From: CAVPKN01 sp964588495
GTDB lineage: Bacteria > Chlamydiota > Chlamydiia > Chlamydiales > JAAKFR01
Direction: 5' to 3'
Assembly (NCBI GenBank): GCA_964588495.1
Contig: CAZPPS010000003.1
Coordinates: 62,001 to 126,000 of the forward strand
Length of the DNA stretch: 64,000 bases
The position numbers and the translations under genes were made by a program. A model generated the notes under the pieces. It did no database searches and had not been told where the DNA came from. It saw only the letters and a program-made list of their open reading frames with translations. Shown here piece after piece: positions 60,353-64,000 of this stretch; the stretch's first letter is position 1, and each line of letters starts with the position of its first letter.

Positions 60353-60739
60353 ATGAAAATGAGAACTTTATCCCTGATAATTTTGGCCTGCGGCCTCTTT
60401 CAGACTCCGTTGATGGCTGCCACGCCTACAGCATCTGAACCTACTATGCAAACAAATCCGGACGGAAGCCAGACTCTGCAACGTACGGATGGAACTTCTG
60501 TCCAAATCAAAGCCGACGGGACAAAAATTATTCAGGATGTAGACGGCACTCTCATCCAAGTCAATCCAGATGGCAGCAAACTGATTAAAAAAGTCGACGG
60601 GACAACCATTCAAGTCAAAGTGGATGGCACTAAAATCATTCAGAATATCGACGGCTCCACTGTTCAAATCAATCCCGACGGATCCAAGAAAATCAAAAAA
60701 GCCGACGGCACTGAGATCAACGTCAAGTCAGGTTCTTAA
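60353..60739 (+). CDS. Secreted protein of tandem DGT repeats, TCP10/CPAP G-box-like
   Basis: 128 residues: signal peptide (MKMRTLSLIILACGLFQTPLMAA) then seven to eight repeats of about 12 residues (e.g. KADGTKIIQDVDGTLIQVN), alternating NPDGS and ADGT turns. The spacing of D/P-D-G turns with beta strands between resembles the G-box single beta sheet of the TCP10 C-terminal domain found in the centriole proteins CPAP/TCP10. AAGGAA precedes the ATG. No Cys in the mature part. The likeness is from pattern alone. It converges on the permease gene with a four-base overlap. Confidence 0.8.
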   Translation: MKMRTLSLIILACGLFQTPLMAATPTASEPTMQTNPDGSQTLQRTDGTSVQIKADGTKIIQDVDGTLIQVNPDGSKLIKKVDGTTIQVKVDGTKIIQNIDGSTVQINPDGSKKIKKADGTEINVKSGS

Positions 60740-62016
60740 CTTTTGCTTTGACTAAGCATTTTTTTGCGCTGAAGGAAGTAGAAAGGAAGGGCGCAGACGA
60801 GTGCTCCACAGCCAAGAGTGAGCTCATAGACGCTTGTATGGAAAAGAAGCCAGCCGATCCCTGTCAAACCAAAGATGGGGATCGCTTTTTTCCAGGGTTT
60901 GTTGAAGGGCTTGAAAGTTCCCCTCCGATCAAAGGTATAGAGGGCAAGGCAGACAGCCACATACTGGGCAAAGCGGGAGATCACGCTGATAATTACAAGC
61001 TGCTCAAAGGTCCCGGAGACTGCAAGAGCGCAGGTGATAACCGCGGTTACAATCACCGATCGATGAGGCGATCCATAAGCATTGATCTTATCGAAATAGC
61101 GGGGAATGATTTGATCACGCGCTAAAGCCAGCCCTATTCGGGGAATGATAAAAGAGGTGACAATTGTCACTCCCCCAATTGCCACTAAAACGGCAATGGC
61201 CACAAAAAGCTGTGTATGGGCTCCAAAAAGGACCTGGGCAATATCTGCAAAAGGAGTCTCACTTTCGCTAAGCTGAGGACCTAAAAGTCCCATGCAAAGC
61301 AGATGGGCGAGCAAATAGACAAAAGCAGAGATTGCTAAAGCCACCATCATGGCAATCGGGACATTTTTTTGAGGATTTTTCATTTCAGAGGCTGCAATTG
61401 TCAGCGTCTCAAAACCTGTGAGGGCAAAGAAGATCAAAAGCGCCCCAGAGCCTGCTGCATGTGAATCAAAGCTAATCGCTTGAAAATCAAATAAATGAGC
61501 GGGCTCGATAAAGAAAAAGCCCAAGAAAATCAAACCCAACAAAGGCAATAATTTAGCAAGCGTCACCAAGTTATTGAGCGATTGAAAAGCGCGGACGCTA
61601 AACAAATTCACGCTCGCAAGGGATAAGATAAAAGCGCAGATTCCGATTTGTTTGTAGGGAGCGGTCAAGACTACGGGAAAAATACTCCCCAAAGCGGTAA
61701 AAAAGCCGGCAGCTAGCGCCCCATAAGCGAGCATCCCAGAGACCAAGCGCATGATGCCAATCTCAAAGCCAATAAATTGCCCAAAGGCCTCTCTTACATA
61801 GACATAGCCTCCCCCATTTTGCTGAAAAACAGCGGCACACTTGGAAAAGCACCAGGCAATTGCCAAAACAATCAAAGAGACAAGCACATAAATGAAGCTT
61901 CCCCAGGCGCCTGTCAAAAGATAGAGCTTTCCGGGAAGAAGGAAAAGTCCTGCCCCAATGGTGCCATTAAGACACATCAAGATCATACTGGGGAGACCCA
62001 TCCTTTTCATTTGCAT
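60736..62016 (-). CDS. Amino acid permease, APC superfamily
   Basis: 426 residues, about 12 helices. NGTIGAGLFLLPGKLY (residues about 13-28) is the APC helix I substrate-binding motif; LIFFALTGFETLTIAASEMKNPQ (about 190) is the helix VI motif. The overall likeness is to the AGT/AaxC-AdiC type, so an arginine/agmatine or related exchanger is possible, but the substrate is not set by sequence. It overlaps the upstream amidotransferase gene by 10 bases, so the two are co-translated. Confidence 0.9.
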   Translation of the reverse strand: MQMKRMGLPSMILMCLNGTIGAGLFLLPGKLYLLTGAWGSFIYVLVSLIVLAIAWCFSKCAAVFQQNGGGYVYVREAFGQFIGFEIGIMRLVSGMLAYGALAAGFFTALGSIFPVVLTAPYKQIGICAFILSLASVNLFSVRAFQSLNNLVTLAKLLPLLGLIFLGFFFIEPAHLFDFQAISFDSHAAGSGALLIFFALTGFETLTIAASEMKNPQKNVPIAMMVALAISAFVYLLAHLLCMGLLGPQLSESETPFADIAQVLFGAHTQLFVAIAVLVAIGGVTIVTSFIIPRIGLALARDQIIPRYFDKINAYGSPHRSVIVTAVITCALAVSGTFEQLVIISVISRFAQYVAVCLALYTFDRRGTFKPFNKPWKKAIPIFGLTGIGWLLFHTSVYELTLGCGALVCALPFYFLQRKKMLSQSKS

Positions 62017-62744
62017 GGGTTTTCACCTGCGACTTGCACAAAGGCTCTAAATAACTTGAGCATCAACGCATCTTCTGCGACCATCAACTCAGGGTGCCAC
62101 TGCACGCCGAGCACAAAAAGAGGATCGTCTTTTTCGATCCCCTCAATAATCCCATCAGACGCTCTTGCGTTTACCACAAAACTAGTAGCCAATTTTTTAA
62201 TTGACTGATGGTGAAAGCTGTTGATTTGTAGCACATCCTGATCAAATATCGCGTGCAATCTAGATTTTTTTTCTAAAGTCACCGTATGGCTGGCAGAAAT
62301 TTCTTGGTGAGTATGGTTCAGTCCCTCGGGAAACTCATGGGGAATATCTTGGTAAAGAGAGCCTCCAAAAGCCACATTTAACACTTGAAGGCCACGGCAA
62401 ATCCCTAAAATCGGCAATTTTTTGGAGTAGGCATAACGAATCGCCTCAAGCTCACATCTGTCCCGATCTTTTGAAATTTCCTGAAGCTGAGGATGATGTT
62501 CTTCGCCGTAATGGCAAGGATCGACATCCTGCCCCCCCGAGACTAACAGAGCATCTAACGCATCAATCTGTCTATGAACAGATCCTATATCCTCAACCAC
62601 GGGAAGCAAAAGAGGGATGCCCCCCGCTTCTTCAATGGCGTGGACATAGTCCCGATTGACGTAGATTCTCTTTCTTCCCGCTAATACTCCTGTTTCTACA
62701 GTTAAAATATTAGCTGAAATTCCAATTACAGGCTTTTTATTCAT
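62007..62744 (-). CDS. Class I glutamine amidotransferase-like hydrolase (peptidase C26, PuuD type)
   Basis: 245 residues. GICRGLQVLNVAFGG (about residue 117) carries the nucleophile Cys, and VQWHPEL (about 217) the His-Glu pair; SGGQDVDPCHYGEE is typical of the gamma-glutamyl-GABA hydrolase PuuD. Such enzymes free amines or amino acids from gamma-glutamyl conjugates. Translationally coupled to the APC permease that follows, so uptake and hydrolysis of a gamma-glutamyl compound is a fair guess. Cytosolic. Confidence 0.88.
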   Translation of the reverse strand: MNKKPVIGISANILTVETGVLAGRKRIYVNRDYVHAIEEAGGIPLLLPVVEDIGSVHRQIDALDALLVSGGQDVDPCHYGEEHHPQLQEISKDRDRCELEAIRYAYSKKLPILGICRGLQVLNVAFGGSLYQDIPHEFPEGLNHTHQEISASHTVTLEKKSRLHAIFDQDVLQINSFHHQSIKKLATSFVVNARASDGIIEGIEKDDPLFVLGVQWHPELMVAEDALMLKLFRAFVQVAGENPCK

Positions 62745-62818
62745 ATAAGTAATATTATACTACAAGAAAGACAAGCGGGCTACCAAAAATCTTTATTGTT
62801 CCATCTTTTTTGTTTTGT

Positions 62819-62824
62819 TATAAT
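62819..62824 (+). promoter_or_regulatory. -10 box TATAAT with extended TG for the small gene at 62857
   Basis: TGTTATAAT, an extended -10. The -35 TTGTTC (62796-62801) is weak, spacing 17. Confidence 0.6.
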
Positions 62825-62856
62825 GTATCCCATAAACCTTAATTTGAGGGATTCCC

Positions 62857-62970
62857 ATGACAAAAGAGACAATCAAGCACCGTAAAGAGCAGAAGAAAAA
62901 GCCTGCACTGACAGACAAAGAGCGTAAAGCTAAGAAACAAGAGAAGAAACAGAAGAAGAGCTCTTCTTAA
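62857..62970 (+). CDS. Tiny Lys-rich protein, 37 aa
   Basis: MTKETIKHRKEQKKKPALTD then KERKAKKQEKKQKKSSS: 14 Lys of 37, strongly basic, no Cys. Clear ribosome site GAGGG six bases before the ATG and an extended -10 upstream support a real gene. It could bind DNA or RNA; it resembles in composition, not in proved homology, small histone-like peptides. Nothing else overlaps it. Confidence 0.65.
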   Translation: MTKETIKHRKEQKKKPALTDKERKAKKQEKKQKKSSS

Positions 62971-63007
62971 GAATTTTTTGAAAAGCTCTCGTGCTAAGGA
63001 GAGCTTT

Positions 63008-63176
63008 CCTGGAGTGCGGCGATTCTTCGCCGCCCTTCAATTGTCTAACAATTCGGTATGAATAAAGGGTTCCCCCCCCCCCGCACTTTTTCCAGCGCCT
63101 CCCCGTCTCTGCGCTGAGAATGACTAATGAGCTGATTACCCATTTAAGGGCGGCGAAGAATCGCCGCACTCCAAGG
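63008..63176. repeat. Palindromic repeat, family A, with poly-C interior
   Basis: Ends CCTGGAGTGCGGCGATTCTT and AAGAATCGCCGCACTCCAAGG are inverted; the arms match the element at 1169 apart from TTA changed to TTC. The interior contains a run of eleven C (63072-63082). Confidence 0.83.
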
Positions 63177-63202
63177 AAATGCTTAGCATTAATCCAGTTA
63201 GA

Positions 63203-63365
63203 AACTCACCTTACGCAAAAAATCCCCCTGCGAGAGAAAAAAGAGATGGTAAGATACAAAGATTACGACGAAGCCCAACTCTAGTTGAGTTGGGTGAGGA
63301 GTAATCTGCAGTAGATTGCCGTCTATTTTTTCTCTCGCAGGGGGATTTTTTGCGTAAGGTGAGTT
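63203..63365. mobile_element. MITE-like element with 40-bp perfect terminal inverted repeats
   Basis: The arms at 63203-63242 and 63326-63365 are exact inverted copies (beginning AACTCACCTTACGC). The interior holds a smaller hairpin, CCCAACTC-TAGTT-GAGTTGGG. TAGAA occurs at both outer edges, as expected of a target-site duplication. It lies 100 bases beyond the helicase stop; between 62971 and 63466 no gene is seen. Confidence 0.82.
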
Positions 63366-63466
63366 AGAAAATCTTATTTGATACATCCAAGCTTGCACTA
63401 CCAGTTTCATCCGGAATGCCAGGCGTAACATCATTTTTTATTACGTTCAACCTTCGCCGCTTTTTT

Positions 63467-64000
63467 CTAAGCAGGAACTGGGGCGCGTCTGGGCTTAAAA
63501 TTTCCACCTTGGGGGCGTTTTTTGTGGAAAGAGGGGCGTCTTGACCGTCTTTGATCACGAGGCTCATGCTTCTCAACCACTTTTGCCTTAGGCTCCATCC
63601 CTTCAATCGTATGAGGCTCAATCGTTTTTCCCATCAGCTTGCAGATTTTGGAGAGTAAAGCATCTTCTCTGTAAGTTGCGAATGTAATCGCAATTCCTGT
63701 AGCGCCCGCTCGTCCTGTTCTTCCAATCCTGTGGATAAAATCTTCAGCCTGGAAAGGAAGATCGAAGTTAATCACATGACTGATCGTAGAAATATCAATG
63801 CCCCGCGCTGCCACATCTGTGGCAATCAGGAACTGGATGCGCCCTTTTCTTAAGTGATTGATTGTGCGCGTTCTTTGTCTTTGATTCATATCCCCATGGA
63901 GAGCCTCTGAAGCATACCCTTTTTTGCGCATATTCATCGCAAGCTCGTCGGCTTGTCGAATTGTGGAGGTAAAGACAATTGTCTGATAGATGCCGCCAAA
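63467..64000 (-). CDS. DEAD-box RNA helicase, C-terminal part (runs off the right edge)
   Basis: 178 residues are present; the frame is open to the window edge, so the gene continues beyond it. VFTSTIRQADELA (motif IV region), DVAARGIDISTISHVINFDLP (motif V) and HRIGRTGRAG (motif VI) are those of the second RecA domain of DEAD-box helicases. After about residue 130 comes a Lys/Arg/Pro-rich tail typical of RhlE/CsdA relatives that binds RNA. Role in RNA unwinding, for example ribosome assembly in the cold. The N-terminal ATP-binding half is outside the window. Confidence 0.93.
   Translation of the reverse strand, partial: FGGIYQTIVFTSTIRQADELAMNMRKKGYASEALHGDMNQRQRTRTINHLRKGRIQFLIATDVAARGIDISTISHVINFDLPFQAEDFIHRIGRTGRAGATGIAITFATYREDALLSKICKLMGKTIEPHTIEGMEPKAKVVEKHEPRDQRRSRRPSFHKKRPQGGNFKPRRAPVPA

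Noticed and set aside
62930..63169. 79-codon minus-strand frame over the family A repeat.
   Set aside because: It depends on the poly-C tract and overlaps the small basic gene; no ribosome site.

Overview
The window is a piece of a chromosome from a Chlamydiae-like bacterium, most likely an environmental or 'chlamydia-related' lineage of the Waddlia/Criblamydia/Parachlamydia kind rather than Chlamydia itself. The evidence is gene content and order. omcB with omcA-type cysteine-rich lipoproteins, the early regulator euo, an ATP/ADP translocase, a SWIB-domain protein, a fused SecDF and a MurA carrying Asp in place of the catalytic Cys are all chlamydial hallmarks. The runs fusA-rpsJ-cysJ-like-ispF, murA-argS-plsC-cmk-cdsA-uppS-secDF-recJ-euo-tsp-gltX and yebC-GNAT-prfB-SWIB-yaeI-ispD-truA-HAD match the order I remember from Chlamydia trachomatis. 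The amino acid, sugar and Na+/H+ transporters, repeats and accessory genes between these blocks point to a larger amoeba-associated genome. The genus cannot be fixed without a database search.

Layout. 1-5 kb: translation genes, a FAD/NADPH reductase, BrnQ, an unknown possible dioxygenase and ispF. 5-8 kb: the disulfide-linked envelope locus on the minus strand (two tandem omcA-like lipoprotein genes, then omcB), ending in a strong terminator. 8-17 kb: murA, an Inc-like acetyltransferase, epmB, an unknown gene, then argS/plsC/cmk/cdsA/uppS on the minus strand (phospholipid and undecaprenyl synthesis). 17-30 kb: secDF, recJ, an exported ClpB-like AAA+ protein, euo, tsp and gltX. 30-36 kb: an Inc-like unknown, a class IV aminotransferase, yebC, a SprT-like protease, GNAT and prfB with its programmed frameshift. 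36-46 kb: an MFS exporter, a GT90-type glycosyltransferase, a sugar porter, a nucleotidyltransferase-family protein, SWIB, a phosphodiesterase, ispD, truA, a HAD phosphatase and a lipoprotein M15-type peptidase. 46-48 kb: tRNA-Leu(CAA), a second exported ClpB-like AAA+ protein and a short-chain dehydrogenase with a signal peptide. 49-64 kb is more accessory: thioesterase, sulfatase, exported HAD phosphatase, alpha/beta hydrolase, NmrA-like protein, beta-barrel OMP, NTT translocase with a divergent LysR regulator, a Fic-type remnant, NhaP antiporter, a secreted DGT-repeat protein, an APC permease with a class I amidotransferase, a tiny Lys-rich protein and a DEAD-box helicase running off the end.

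Several genes fit one job: making and remodelling an envelope held by cysteine cross-links and a thin or transient peptidoglycan (omcA/omcB, murA, uppS, cdsA, plsC, the M15-type lipoprotein, tsp, secDF), with the developmental regulator euo in the same neighbourhood. ispF and ispD (isoprenoids) feed uppS.

The most unusual features are: (i) two ClpB D2-like AAA+ proteins that both begin with Sec signal peptides although the periplasm has no ATP; (ii) at least seven kinds of long intergenic palindromes, one a 166-bp MITE-like family with apparent 4-bp target duplications, found inserted into other repeats and forming gene ends; (iii) Inc-like proteins, one joined to a GNAT domain; (iv) a secreted DGT-repeat protein resembling the TCP10/CPAP G-box; (v) a duplicated omcA unit whose leader hairpins are conserved.
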